Positions 16,192 through 25,061 of a stretch of 64,000 bases of DNA are shown here, piece after piece. The stretch comes from Oceanospirillum sp047518265 (GTDB taxonomy: Bacteria > Pseudomonadota > Gammaproteobacteria > Pseudomonadales > Halomonadaceae), in NCBI GenBank assembly GCA_047518265.1, contig JAKZRG010000029.1, positions 1 through 64,000 on the forward strand. Reading direction: 5' to 3'. Each line of letters begins with the position of its first letter. The stretch's first letter is position 1. A model generated the notes under the pieces. The model saw only the letters and a program-made list of their open reading frames with translations. It made no database searches and was not told the origin of the DNA. The position numbers and the translations under genes are program-made.

Positions 16192-17385
16192 ATGAGCTTG
16201 GCACCATTATTTTTAAAACAGCATGTTGCAAAACAAGAGTGCTCAAGATCATCCTCTGCCATAAGACATCACACAAAAATTTGGGTTTTAAATATTTGCT
16301 GTCTAACGCTGACCTATATTGTCGGATTAGGTTCTGCGCACGCTCAGCAAGAGTACATCCGTATCAGTGAATATTTACAGCAAAATTCTGATCAAGCCCA
16401 GACAATGGAACAGTTTTCCAAACAGGTACGCCAAGCAGCTATCCCAATTAAAGCGGAATTGCAAAATGGGAAACCTGTTCGTATCGCTGTCATCTACCCT
16501 GCGATACAAAGTTCTGATTATTGGCATCGCAGTACAGCTGCTTTCGAAGCTCGCTTAAAAGAACTTAAGGTGCCCTATCAACTCAATACCTTTTATTCCC
16601 GCCCCTCAGTTGATCTTAGCCTGCAAGCAGAACATCTAGCAGAAGCCATCAAGTGGCAACCAGATTATTTAGTCTTCACTATGGATGCTCTCCGCCACCG
16701 TAGCATGATTGAAAGAATACTCGTCCGCGGCAAACCCAAGCTCATTCTACAGAATGTCACAACACCCTTAAAAATATGGCAATCGCGCCGCCCTTTCCTC
16801 TATGTTGGCTTTGACCACGAGATGGGAAGTAATATTCTCGCTGAACGATTATCAGAGTTAACAGAAGGATCAGGCAAGTACCTAATGTTGTACTTTTCCA
16901 GAGGATACGTAAGCCAGATGCGAGGGGACACCTTTGTACAACATATGATGCAATACCCAGAGGTTAAGCAGGTTGCCAGCTATTTTACTGATGGCAATCG
17001 GAAAAAGTCCTACTTAGCCACATTGGATACCTTAAACGAACACCCTGATCTAAAGTTTATTTTTGCCTGCTCAACCGATATTGCATTAGGTGCTTTAGAC
17101 GCATTGCGTGAAAAGAATTTAATTGGAAAAATTACAGTCAATGGCTGGGGCGGCGGCAGTGCAGAATTAACCGCAATCAAAGAAAAAGAATTAGATTTAA
17201 CAGTCATGCGTCTAAATGACGATAACGGTGTTGCTATGGCCGAAGCCATCCGCTTAGATATGGAAAAGCAAAATATCAAAGTGCCTCACATTTACTCTGG
17301 AGATATTCGCTTAGTAGAAAAGGGTATGTCAAATAAGCAACTAGAAGAACTACAAGAGCAAGCTTTCCGCTATAGTGAACAATAA
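16192..17385 (+). CDS. LuxP-like autoinducer-2 periplasmic binding protein
   Basis: A 397-residue periplasmic binding protein. A signal sequence with a long basic n-region ends at AHA near residue 52. The body follows Vibrio LuxP closely: SDYW after an Ile-Gln-Ser, ILQNVTTPLKIW, VGFDHEMGSN, the MRGDTF motif, ACSTDIALGALDAL, NGWGGGSAEL and VMRLNDDNGVAMAEAI. From my knowledge of LuxP, the AI-2 contacts (Gln and Ser before the YW, Asn in LQN, Arg in RGDTF, Ser/Asp in CSTD, Arg in VMR) all seem kept. A strong Shine-Dalgarno GGGAGG precedes the ATG. The next gene, 20 bp on, encodes a membrane protein with sensor and c-di-GMP domains rather than the LuxQ kinase. LuxP normally binds LuxQ in the periplasm, so this pair should work together. 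Confidence 0.88.
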   Translation: MSLAPLFLKQHVAKQECSRSSSAIRHHTKIWVLNICCLTLTYIVGLGSAHAQQEYIRISEYLQQNSDQAQTMEQFSKQVRQAAIPIKAELQNGKPVRIAVIYPAIQSSDYWHRSTAAFEARLKELKVPYQLNTFYSRPSVDLSLQAEHLAEAIKWQPDYLVFTMDALRHRSMIERILVRGKPKLILQNVTTPLKIWQSRRPFLYVGFDHEMGSNILAERLSELTEGSGKYLMLYFSRGYVSQMRGDTFVQHMMQYPEVKQVASYFTDGNRKKSYLATLDTLNEHPDLKFIFACSTDIALGALDALREKNLIGKITVNGWGGGSAELTAIKEKELDLTVMRLNDDNGVAMAEAIRLDMEKQNIKVPHIYSGDIRLVEKGMSNKQLEELQEQAFRYSEQ

Positions 17386-17404
17386 AATAATTAGATAGGC
17401 TTCC

Positions 17405-20400
17405 ATGCAAAAGAATAAAGGTAGACAAGTTAGCTTCACCAGCTTGCTGTTCTCCGTAGTAATTACGGCACTGATCACTGTCGTTTTATTACTCTTGGTA
17501 CCAGCCTATCAAGGGTCTCAGAAAGCGATCTCTGAAGAAATCAATTTAATGCAGCAACATGACAAGCGTGTGCTGAATTATCTTTTTGATCAGCAGCTGG
17601 GCAATATTGCACGCATCAGTAATGAAATCGCACAAGATCATAGTATTAAATCCAGCCTGCTGGCCAATGATATGTTATCAGCACAGATGCAGATGGATGT
17701 TAGTATTCAAAGCCAAGCAGGTGATCAAATTGATCTTTTGGTGCTAGAAAACACCTCTGGAGAACGCGTCACCACGACCCCATTTTCGCTCTTTGGTCTA
17801 GACGTTAATATCAACCAATTGGCAAACCAACCGGCCTTGACTGAAAAGTGGCAGAATAGGGTAACTTCTGATGGACTCAGCTTTCTTCAGCTCAAACTCC
17901 CGGTTATCCACTCTGACCTTGGCAAAGTATTAGGTCATATTTACGTTTATGTGCTTTTGAATGATAATTTTTGGATCCTGAATGAGATCAAACTACTCAC
18001 AGGAACCAGCGCTGTACTAATGCAACAACAAGATAAGCTTCTCTCCCAATTAAGCCAAACCCCTGAACAAATAGAACTCTTAAGTAAAGCGATATTTCCA
18101 GATAAGTCCTTTCAAAGAGTTGAAGATAGTATTGCCTATCAATACACGCTGTCACTGGCTGGAGAAGAGTTCATCATCCGGGCACTACAACCGGATACCG
18201 GCTTACAAATACTGGAAGACGCTTACACAGGTCGCCTTGGCAGCAGCGCTTTAATCGTATTAAGTGTCGCACTGCTCATTTTTTACCTTTTACGTTCATT
18301 ATTACAACGGTCTTTACATCGATTAGTGGCTTATGCAGAAGAAACGGCATCCCTATCCCATGAGCAGGACTATCCAGACGAAAGCTTTAAAGAATTTGCC
18401 CGCGTTGGACTCGCCGTACACGCCATGGCCCAACATATAAGAGAAAGGGAACAGCGACTTACCGCGGTTATGCAAAATGCTCCAGGTCTTATCGCCATCA
18501 AAGACACCGATTTTCGTTATCAAAGCGTTAATAGTCATATTAACGAGCTTATTGGCCAAGAAGATATTATTGGTAAATCTGACCACGAAATTTTCCCCGA
18601 ATCCTTTGCTCAATTTCTTCAATCGACAGATCAACTCATAATGGAAACAGCTCAACCCTACCAATATGAAATGGATATGGCGTCAAAACAGGGAATACGC
18701 ACTTTTCTAACCAGCAAATTCCCCCTCTTGGACAGTAAAGATAAAGTTTACGCCTTAGGCAGTATCGCAACAGACATTACAGATCAACGTAAAGATCAGC
18801 TAAGGCTTGAACTGGTTAATCAAGTATTTGAAGATACTGCAGAAGGTATTTTGGTCTTTGATGAAAACAATACCAGCCTTTTATGCAATAAATCCTTCGT
18901 TGAATTAACAGGCTATGAAGAAAAAGAAGCCTATAAGATGGCCCATGCTTTCTTACAGGAGCACTCGGAAACCCGTAGAGCACTAATATCCAAAAATCAC
19001 TGGCAAGGAGAGATTCAACAAAGACGTCGAGATGGTAGCGCTTTTCCTGCTTGGGTGTCGGTATCCATCGTCAATACCACCTCACAAAAAAGGCATAAAA
19101 ATCGTTATAGTCTATTGCAAGAAAGCGCTAAAAATAACAAGCAGCAATATATTCTTGTCATCAGTGATATTAGTCGATTACGTGATGCTGAAGAACGCTT
19201 GGTACGAATAGCCAATTATGATGTTGTAACAGGCCTGCCCAATCGCAGCTTATTTTTTGATCGGTTAGAACAAGGGCTGGTTCGATCTGAGCGCAATAAA
19301 CAACAAATCGCTCTATTAGACATAGACATTAATCATTTCAAACAAATTAATGAACAATATGGTCATCAGGATGGCGACCATCTTTTAAAAGAAATGGCTG
19401 AACGCATTAAAGCATCCCTAGACAACAATGCTACGTTATCTCGAATTAATGCCGATGAATTCTTAGTCATGATTGAGCTACAGAGCAGTACAACGGCACA
19501 GATAGAACAGGTTGCAGATCAAATCATTTCCCAATTTGATACCCCTATTTTAATGCAGCATCTTGAACCCGTGCATATCACTGTCAGTATTGGTATCGCT
19601 TTGTACCCTAATGACGGTGAAGATGCTCAATCTTTGGTCAGCCACGCTGATGTTGCTCGCTATCATGTAAAATCCCGACAAGATAAAAATTTCCAGTTCT
19701 ATGATGTCATGATAAATGCTCAGGCAGAGCAGCGTCTGAAAAGAGAAAAAGACCTACGTCATGCTTTAAAGGCCGATAATCAGCTTTATATGAATTATCA
19801 ACCTAAATATTCTGCTGATGGTAAAACGATTATCGGTACAGAAGCTTTAGTTCGCTGGTCTCACCCAGATGATGGCTTTATTCCTCCAGATCAATTTATT
19901 CCTATTGCAGAAGAAAACGGACTCGTTGTTGATCTTGGACGAAAGGTATTAGACCTATCCTGTCAGGCGGCGCAACAATGGCATCAGGAGGGATACCCAA
20001 CCCCTGTAGCGGTTAACTTATCTCCTAAACAACTACTCGATCCTTTGCTTATCAGCGATATCTCTCAAGCTTTAGAACACTCGGGGCTCCCCGTCGAATT
20101 ATTAGAGCTGGAAATTACCGAAACAGTCGTTATCGAAGATATCGAGCGTGTCATTGAAATCCTTCAGGTTCTGAGGGAGATGGGGATTCGAATTTCCGTA
20201 GATGATTTTGGAACGGGTTACTCTTCTCTTATCTATTTAAAACGCTTACCAGTAGATACCGTTAAAATTGACCGCTCTTTCTTAGACGATATCCCAGGCG
20301 ATCCCGATGATGAGAGCCTAATTCGGGCCATTATCAACATGTCTCACTCATTAGGGTTACAGGTTATCTCTGAAGGGGTTGAAACCGAAGCTCAGCAAAG

Positions 20401-20521
20401 GTTTCTACAACAAGAAGGCTGCGATGAATTACAAGGCTTTCTACTCAGTCGACCAATAATGCCAGAACAGGTTCTAGAATTGCTGAAACAACAGCCAGAA
20501 CGAAAAGAAAAGTTACATTAA
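17405..20521 (+). CDS. Membrane sensor protein with PAS-PAS-GGDEF(degenerate)-EAL domains
   Basis: A 1038-residue c-di-GMP protein. One membrane helix at 14-34, a periplasmic domain at about 35-280 (LuxQ-like in size and place), a second helix at 281-299, a HAMP-like linker, PAS domains at about 350-460 and 470-590, a GGDEF domain at 600-770 and an EAL domain at 775-1035. The GGDEF signature reads NADEF (682-686), lacking both Gly, so cyclase activity is unlikely. The EAL domain keeps its catalytic set: EAL at 813, NLSP at 871, EITET at 903, DDFGTGYSS at 933, KIDRSF at 954 and EGVET at 990. It should be a phosphodiesterase controlled by the LuxP-like protein encoded just upstream. Assignment of the periplasmic part as LuxQ-like rests mostly on context. 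Confidence 0.88.
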   Translation: MQKNKGRQVSFTSLLFSVVITALITVVLLLLVPAYQGSQKAISEEINLMQQHDKRVLNYLFDQQLGNIARISNEIAQDHSIKSSLLANDMLSAQMQMDVSIQSQAGDQIDLLVLENTSGERVTTTPFSLFGLDVNINQLANQPALTEKWQNRVTSDGLSFLQLKLPVIHSDLGKVLGHIYVYVLLNDNFWILNEIKLLTGTSAVLMQQQDKLLSQLSQTPEQIELLSKAIFPDKSFQRVEDSIAYQYTLSLAGEEFIIRALQPDTGLQILEDAYTGRLGSSALIVLSVALLIFYLLRSLLQRSLHRLVAYAEETASLSHEQDYPDESFKEFARVGLAVHAMAQHIREREQRLTAVMQNAPGLIAIKDTDFRYQSVNSHINELIGQEDIIGKSDHEIFPESFAQFLQSTDQLIMETAQPYQYEMDMASKQGIRTFLTSKFPLLDSKDKVYALGSIATDITDQRKDQLRLELVNQVFEDTAEGILVFDENNTSLLCNKSFVELTGYEEKEAYKMAHAFLQEHSETRRALISKNHWQGEIQQRRRDGSAFPAWVSVSIVNTTSQKRHKNRYSLLQESAKNNKQQYILVISDISRLRDAEERLVRIANYDVVTGLPNRSLFFDRLEQGLVRSERNKQQIALLDIDINHFKQINEQYGHQDGDHLLKEMAERIKASLDNNATLSRINADEFLVMIELQSSTTAQIEQVADQIISQFDTPILMQHLEPVHITVSIGIALYPNDGEDAQSLVSHADVARYHVKSRQDKNFQFYDVMINAQAEQRLKREKDLRHALKADNQLYMNYQPKYSADGKTIIGTEALVRWSHPDDGFIPPDQFIPIAEENGLVVDLGRKVLDLSCQAAQQWHQEGYPTPVAVNLSPKQLLDPLLISDISQALEHSGLPVELLELEITETVVIEDIERVIEILQVLREMGIRISVDDFGTGYSSLIYLKRLPVDTVKIDRSFLDDIPGDPDDESLIRAIINMSHSLGLQVISEGVETEAQQRFLQQEGCDELQGFLLSRPIMPEQVLELLKQQPERKEKLH

Positions 20522-20574
20522 GAGTTATCAGGAAAGAAGCGAAACTACAAACTCTCTTTATATCCATAAGGACA

Positions 20575-20599
20575 ATAAAGGAGCCAACGGCTCCTTTAT
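20575..20599 (+). terminator. Hairpin after the luxP-PDE operon
   Basis: ATAAAGGAGCC at 20575-20585 pairs with 20589-20599 around a 3-nt loop; only a weak T-rich tail follows. Confidence 0.6.
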
Positions 20600-20637
20600 C
20601 TATCTAAACGCCGATAATATCAGTATCTAAACCTTGT

Positions 20638-20669
20638 GAGCCACTGAAGGCTCGATCCTTCAGCGGCTC
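20638..20669 (-). terminator. Hairpin at the 3' end of the DAHP synthase gene
   Basis: GAGCC-x-CTGAAGG pairs with CCTTCAG-x-GGCTC, a 12-bp stem with one mismatch, 21 bp after the stop. No U-tract. Confidence 0.5.
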
Positions 20670-20689
20670 CCCTATAAGATAAATACTAA

Positions 20690-22045
20690 TTAAGCTCTAG
20701 CAGCCTTTAGGCTATCTGCAATCAAGAAAGCCAACTCTAAAGACTGATCGGCGTTCAAGCGGGGATCACAGAAGGTATGATAACGATCACCAAGATCCTG
20801 CTCTGTAATTTGGAAACGTCCACCAATACACTCAGTTACATTGCGCCCCGTCATCTCCAAATGAACACCACCTGCAACTGTGCCTTCCGCTTTATGAATA
20901 GCAAAGAACTGACGCATCTCTTGTAGAACCGACTCTACATCACGGGTCTTAAAGCCAGTACAAGCTTTAATGGTATTGCCGTGCATAGGATCACTGCTCC
21001 AAACGACTGAGCGACCTTCCTTTTTAATGCGACGAACAAGAGCTGGCATATGATCTTCGATCTTATCAGCCCCCATACGTACAATCACATTCATACGGCC
21101 AGGAGTATTCTCAGGATTAATGCGATCCAGCAAACGTAACAGATCTTCAGGATCTGTCGTTGGACCCGCTTTAACACCAATTGGGTTATTAACCCCACGA
21201 CAGTACTCCACATGAGCACCATCCAACTGACGGGTACGATCACCAATCCATAGCATATGAGCAGAACAACCAAACCAGTCTCCCGTCAAACTATCCTGAC
21301 GGGTTAATGCTTGTTCATAAGGTAATAGAAGTGCTTCATGAGCCGTATAAAAGCGTGTTTCATGAATACTAGGGGTATTTTGAGCATTGATCCCACAAGC
21401 CCCCATAAACGCCAGCGTTTCATCAATGCGCTCAGCCAAATCATGATAACGAGCCAAAGCTGGGCTCTTTTCAACAAAATCACGATTCCACTGATGCACC
21501 TGCTGAAGATCAGCCATGCCACCACGAGCAAAAGCACGTAATAAATTTAATGTTGAGGCGGACTGATTATAGGCTTTAATCATACGCTCAGGATCAGGTA
21601 TACGAGCTGATTCCGTGAACGCATTATCATTAATAATATCACCTCGGTAGGAAGGCAGAGTTATACCATCAACCGTCTCGGTATCTGCCGAACGAGGTTT
21701 AGCAAACTGACCAGCCATACGTCCTACTTTAACGACAGGACTTTGGCCAGCAAAGGTTAAAACCACTGCCATCTGCAGCAAAACCATAAAAGTATCGCGA
21801 ATATGGTTAGCTGAAAACTCATCAAAGCTTTCTGCACAGTCGCCGCCTTGCAATAAAAAAGCACGACCTGCAGCCACTTCTGCTAATTCAGCTTGTAGTT
21901 GACGCGCTTCACCAGCAAAAACCAGCGGAGGCAGGGCAGCCAACTGGTTTTCAACCTTTGTCAGTGCCTGCTGATCCGGATAGGTCGGCAGTTGCAGGGC
22001 AGGTTTCTCTCTCCAGGATGCCGGGGTCCAGATTGTATTACTCAT
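20690..22045 (-). CDS. Class II 3-deoxy-7-phosphoheptulonate (DAHP) synthase
   Basis: A 451-residue enzyme that joins phosphoenolpyruvate and erythrose 4-phosphate, the first step of the shikimate pathway. It belongs to class II (plant/mycobacterial/Pseudomonas type), not to the AroFGH type of E. coli. Visible signatures: TPASWREKPALQLPTYPD at the start, LLQGGDCAESFDEF with the metal-binding Cys, VKVGRMAGQFAKPRS, RGDIIN, RMGADKIEDHMP and WSSDPMHGNT. Length is normal. Two dyads with GTCAGA/TCTGAC half-sites lie before the start, so expression may be regulated. Transcribed alone, downstream of the liv operon but separated by a bidirectional terminator. Confidence 0.95.
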   Translation of the reverse strand: MSNTIWTPASWREKPALQLPTYPDQQALTKVENQLAALPPLVFAGEARQLQAELAEVAAGRAFLLQGGDCAESFDEFSANHIRDTFMVLLQMAVVLTFAGQSPVVKVGRMAGQFAKPRSADTETVDGITLPSYRGDIINDNAFTESARIPDPERMIKAYNQSASTLNLLRAFARGGMADLQQVHQWNRDFVEKSPALARYHDLAERIDETLAFMGACGINAQNTPSIHETRFYTAHEALLLPYEQALTRQDSLTGDWFGCSAHMLWIGDRTRQLDGAHVEYCRGVNNPIGVKAGPTTDPEDLLRLLDRINPENTPGRMNVIVRMGADKIEDHMPALVRRIKKEGRSVVWSSDPMHGNTIKACTGFKTRDVESVLQEMRQFFAIHKAEGTVAGGVHLEMTGRNVTECIGGRFQITEQDLGDRYHTFCDPRLNADQSLELAFLIADSLKAARA

Positions 22046-22077
22046 AACGTTTCCATTTTTCTCTGCATATCTACCTA

Positions 22078-22151
22078 GTCAGAGTCTGACGTATCGGTAG
22101 GGGATAAGGTTCTGATTATTTTGATTAATATCTCTGACAGTACTATGTCAG
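22078..22151. promoter_or_regulatory. Two dyads upstream of the DAHP synthase gene
   Basis: GTCAGAGTCTGAC at 22078-22090 is a perfect 13-bp palindrome and CTGACA(N6)TGTCAG lies at 22134-22151. Both share the CTGAC/GTCAG core and lie within 110 bp of the start. Likely operators or leader hairpins; the regulator is unknown. A related dyad occurs at 15895-15910. Confidence 0.4.
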
Positions 22152-22239
22152 TCAAAGAAGTGAAAGCCCAGAACGGTATCTTTGAACAGCAATTATCTTC
22201 TCCTTCCCTCTTACCTTGAAAGCAAAAATAAAAACCAAA

Positions 22240-22280
22240 ACAAAAAAAACCCCTGATACTTCTATCAGAGGTTTTTTTAT
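22240..22280. terminator. Bidirectional terminator after the liv operon
   Basis: ACCCCTGATA at 22249-22258 pairs with TATCAGAGGT at 22263-22272 around CTTC, with a run of A before and a run of T after, so it has a U-tract in either direction. It closes the liv operon on the minus strand. Confidence 0.85.
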
Positions 22281-22352
22281 CTATTAACAGGTATCTATTG
22301 ATCAGTTATCTAGTAGATCATCCTGTTAACTTTTCCTAAAGCATATAGAGGA

Positions 22353-23051
22353 TTATCCACCCAAATAAGCCTTACGAACATCTTCATTGACCAAAAGATT
22401 GTCACCTGAATCTTCCAGTACAATTTTACCGTGCTCTAATACATAACCACGGTCAGCCAGACGCAATGCCTGGTTTGCATTCTGCTCTACCAAGAAGATG
22501 GTTGTGCCTTCTTCACGCAGAGTATGAATAATATCAAAAATCTGGCTAATGATGATGGGTGCCAATCCTAAAGACGGCTCATCCAAAATCAACAGCTCTG
22601 GATTACTCATCAGTGCACGGCCAATGGCCAACATTTGCTGCTCACCACCAGACATCGTACCCGCACGCTGCGTATAACGTTCACGCAGACGAGGGAACAA
22701 TTCCAGTACATGGGCCATACGCTCGTCATAGTTGGTATTATTAAAAAAACCACCCATGGCCAGATTCTCTTCTACTGTCATAGCAGAGAATACTCGACGT
22801 CCTTCTGGTACTACTGCAAGACCAGAGCGCATAATTTTTGACGTTTCCTGTTTGGTGATATCTTCACCTTTCCAGGTCACTTTACCGGCACTGGCACGAG
22901 GATCGCCACAGACTGTCATTAAGAGAGTGGATTTACCGGCACCGTTTGCGCCAATCAAAGTCACAATCTCACCCTTATTAACGTTTAAAGAAACGCCTTT
23001 AAGAGCCTCGATAGGACCATAATGGGTATGAACATTTTCCAGTGTCAGCAT
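22353..23051 (-). CDS. livF: Branched-chain amino acid ABC transporter ATPase LivF
   Basis: A 232-residue ABC ATPase of the LivF type, last gene of a five-gene liv operon. Walker A is GANGAGKST, the signature is MSGGEQQMLAIGRALM and Walker B is LLILDEPSLGLAP, all intact. LivF pairs with LivG to drive import of leucine, isoleucine and valine through LivH/LivM. Its start overlaps the livG stop by one base, so the two are translationally coupled. Confidence 0.96.
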   Translation of the reverse strand: MLTLENVHTHYGPIEALKGVSLNVNKGEIVTLIGANGAGKSTLLMTVCGDPRASAGKVTWKGEDITKQETSKIMRSGLAVVPEGRRVFSAMTVEENLAMGGFFNNTNYDERMAHVLELFPRLRERYTQRAGTMSGGEQQMLAIGRALMSNPELLILDEPSLGLAPIIISQIFDIIHTLREEGTTIFLVEQNANQALRLADRGYVLEHGKIVLEDSGDNLLVNEDVRKAYLGG

Positions 23052-23815
23052 TACTCTTCTCCCAAGTAGGCCTTGATTACGTCAGGATTTGCCTGAATTT
23101 CTGCCGGTGTACCTGACGCCAGTGGTGCGCCCTGATTCACAACAAAAATTTGATCAGAAATACCCATAACCAACCCCATGTCATGCTCAATCAGCAAAAC
23201 TGAAATACCCTGCTCATCTTTAAGATGAACAATAAGCTCATCCAGATCGCGAGTTTCATTAGGGTTAAGACCTGCCGCAGGTTCATCCAGCATCAACAGC
23301 TTAGGCTCAGTTACCATACAACGAGCAATTTCAAGTCGTCGTTGCTGACCGTATGCCAGATTACCAGCCTCACGATTAGCAAAATCTAACAAACCGACTC
23401 GCTCAAGCCAGAAAGCTGCTCGATCCATCAATTCCTGTTCTTTTCTCTTAAAGTCCTTACTAAAGAAAAAACCTTTCAGGAGATTGTGTTCCGCATGCAT
23501 ATGTTGAGCAACCAATAGGTTCTCAATCACTGTCATTTCTTTAAACAGACGTACATTCTGAAAAGTACGTACCATGCCTTCCTGAGCAATAATATGGCCC
23601 GGTTTGCCACACATCTCTTTGCCCTGAAAGACCACTGAACCAGAGGTCGGCTTATAAAAACCACTGATACAGTTAAATGCGGTGGTTTTACCAGCACCAT
23701 TAGGGCCAATAACCGATACAACCTGTTTTTCACCTACTTCAAGGTCAACACTATTAACCGCCAGCAGGCCACCAAAGCGCATCGTCAAATCTTTTACTGT
23801 TAACAGATTAGTCAC
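23051..23815 (-). CDS. livG: Branched-chain amino acid ABC transporter ATPase LivG
   Basis: A 254-residue ABC ATPase of the LivG type. It has Walker A GPNGAGKTT, the signature LAYGQQRRLEIARCM (the YGQQRRLEIAR form is characteristic of LivG) and Walker B LLMLDEPAAGLNP. The start overlaps the end of livM by eight bases. Its helical insertion (around residues 95-130) is Lys-rich, as usual for the group. Works with LivF under LivH and LivM. Confidence 0.96.
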   Translation of the reverse strand: MTNLLTVKDLTMRFGGLLAVNSVDLEVGEKQVVSVIGPNGAGKTTAFNCISGFYKPTSGSVVFQGKEMCGKPGHIIAQEGMVRTFQNVRLFKEMTVIENLLVAQHMHAEHNLLKGFFFSKDFKRKEQELMDRAAFWLERVGLLDFANREAGNLAYGQQRRLEIARCMVTEPKLLMLDEPAAGLNPNETRDLDELIVHLKDEQGISVLLIEHDMGLVMGISDQIFVVNQGAPLASGTPAEIQANPDVIKAYLGEE

Positions 23816-25061
23816 GTTTCAGCTCCAGGTGAGGACGTTTCATTGGCAGCAGCCCCTGAGGACGCCAGATCATCATCAGTACCATCATCAGACCAAACAG
23901 CAACATACGGTATTCATCAAATTCACGAGCCAGTTCAGGCAGAATAGTCATTGCCATTGCAGCCAGAACGATACCTAGCTGAGACCCCATACCACCCAAA
24001 ACGACAATGGCCAGTACGATGGCGGACTCAATAAAGGTAAAGGATTCTGGGCTGATAAAGCCCTGACGAGCCGCAAAGAAAGAACCGGCAAAACCTGCAA
24101 ACGAAGCACCAATGGTGAAGGCACTTAATTTGATAGTCGTTGGATTTAAACCCAACGAGCGACAAGCGATTTCATCTTCACGCAATGCTTCCCATGCACG
24201 ACCAATAGGCATACGAATCAAACGGCGAATAACATAAATCGTTAGTAGTACCAACAGCAGAGCCAGGATGTATAAGAACATCACTTTATATTCACTGCTG
24301 TAGCTGATACCAAAGAATTCATGGAATGTGGTTCCGCCCTCAGATGGGCGACGAGTAAATTCCAAACCAAACAAGCTCGGTTTAGGAATACGCGCAATAC
24401 CGTTTGGACCACCGGTTAGTTCTGTCCAGTTATTCAGCAAGATACGAATAATCTCGCCAAAACCTAACGTCACAATCGCCAAATAATCTCCCCTGAGCCT
24501 CAATACGGGGAAACCCAGCAAGAAGCCAAAGAACGCAGTCAAAATACCTGCAATAGGCAAAGCAACCCAGAAAGAAACATCAAAGTAGAAGTTTAACAAC
24601 GCATAGCTGTAAGCACCTACAGCGTAGAAACCCACATAACCCAGATCAAGTAGACCAGCAAAACCGACTACAACATTCAAACCCAAACCTAACATCACAT
24701 AGATCAGGGTCAGTGTCGCAATGTCCACTGCACCACGAGAAGAGACAAATGGAAAAATCAGCAAAGCACCAATTAACCAAAAACCCCAAATACGTTGCTG
24801 TTTACTGGTCCGAAGAAAAGCGGGCAATTCAGATTTACCATCGCCTTTTATACGTGACGTAGCGCTGGAAACTTGTTCGCGGAAGTACTGCAGCAAGAAG
24901 ACGAGTGCAGCACCAATAAACAAGCCATAAATTTTATGGGGCGCAGCAGCCTCAAGAACCGGTTTAACACCCTCTGTAGAGAAAGAAACCCCTAACAGTA
25001 AGGCACCTAACAATAAGGTCAAACCTGCGGCGAAGGCCGCTGAAGTAAAACGTGATTGCAT
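23808..25061 (-). CDS. livM: Branched-chain amino acid ABC transporter permease LivM
   Basis: A 417-residue membrane permease. The N-terminal third has extra hydrophobic segments (high-affinity LivM proteins of gammaproteobacteria have this extension); the conserved permease core begins near GLGLNVVVGFAGLLDLGYVG and contains LRLRGDYLAIVTLGFGEI and the cytoplasmic loop WEALREDEIACRSLG that contacts the ATPase. The gene overlaps livH by one base and livG by eight. Confidence 0.96.
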   Translation of the reverse strand: MQSRFTSAAFAAGLTLLLGALLLGVSFSTEGVKPVLEAAAPHKIYGLFIGAALVFLLQYFREQVSSATSRIKGDGKSELPAFLRTSKQQRIWGFWLIGALLIFPFVSSRGAVDIATLTLIYVMLGLGLNVVVGFAGLLDLGYVGFYAVGAYSYALLNFYFDVSFWVALPIAGILTAFFGFLLGFPVLRLRGDYLAIVTLGFGEIIRILLNNWTELTGGPNGIARIPKPSLFGLEFTRRPSEGGTTFHEFFGISYSSEYKVMFLYILALLLVLLTIYVIRRLIRMPIGRAWEALREDEIACRSLGLNPTTIKLSAFTIGASFAGFAGSFFAARQGFISPESFTFIESAIVLAIVVLGGMGSQLGIVLAAMAMTILPELAREFDEYRMLLFGLMMVLMMIWRPQGLLPMKRPHLELKRD

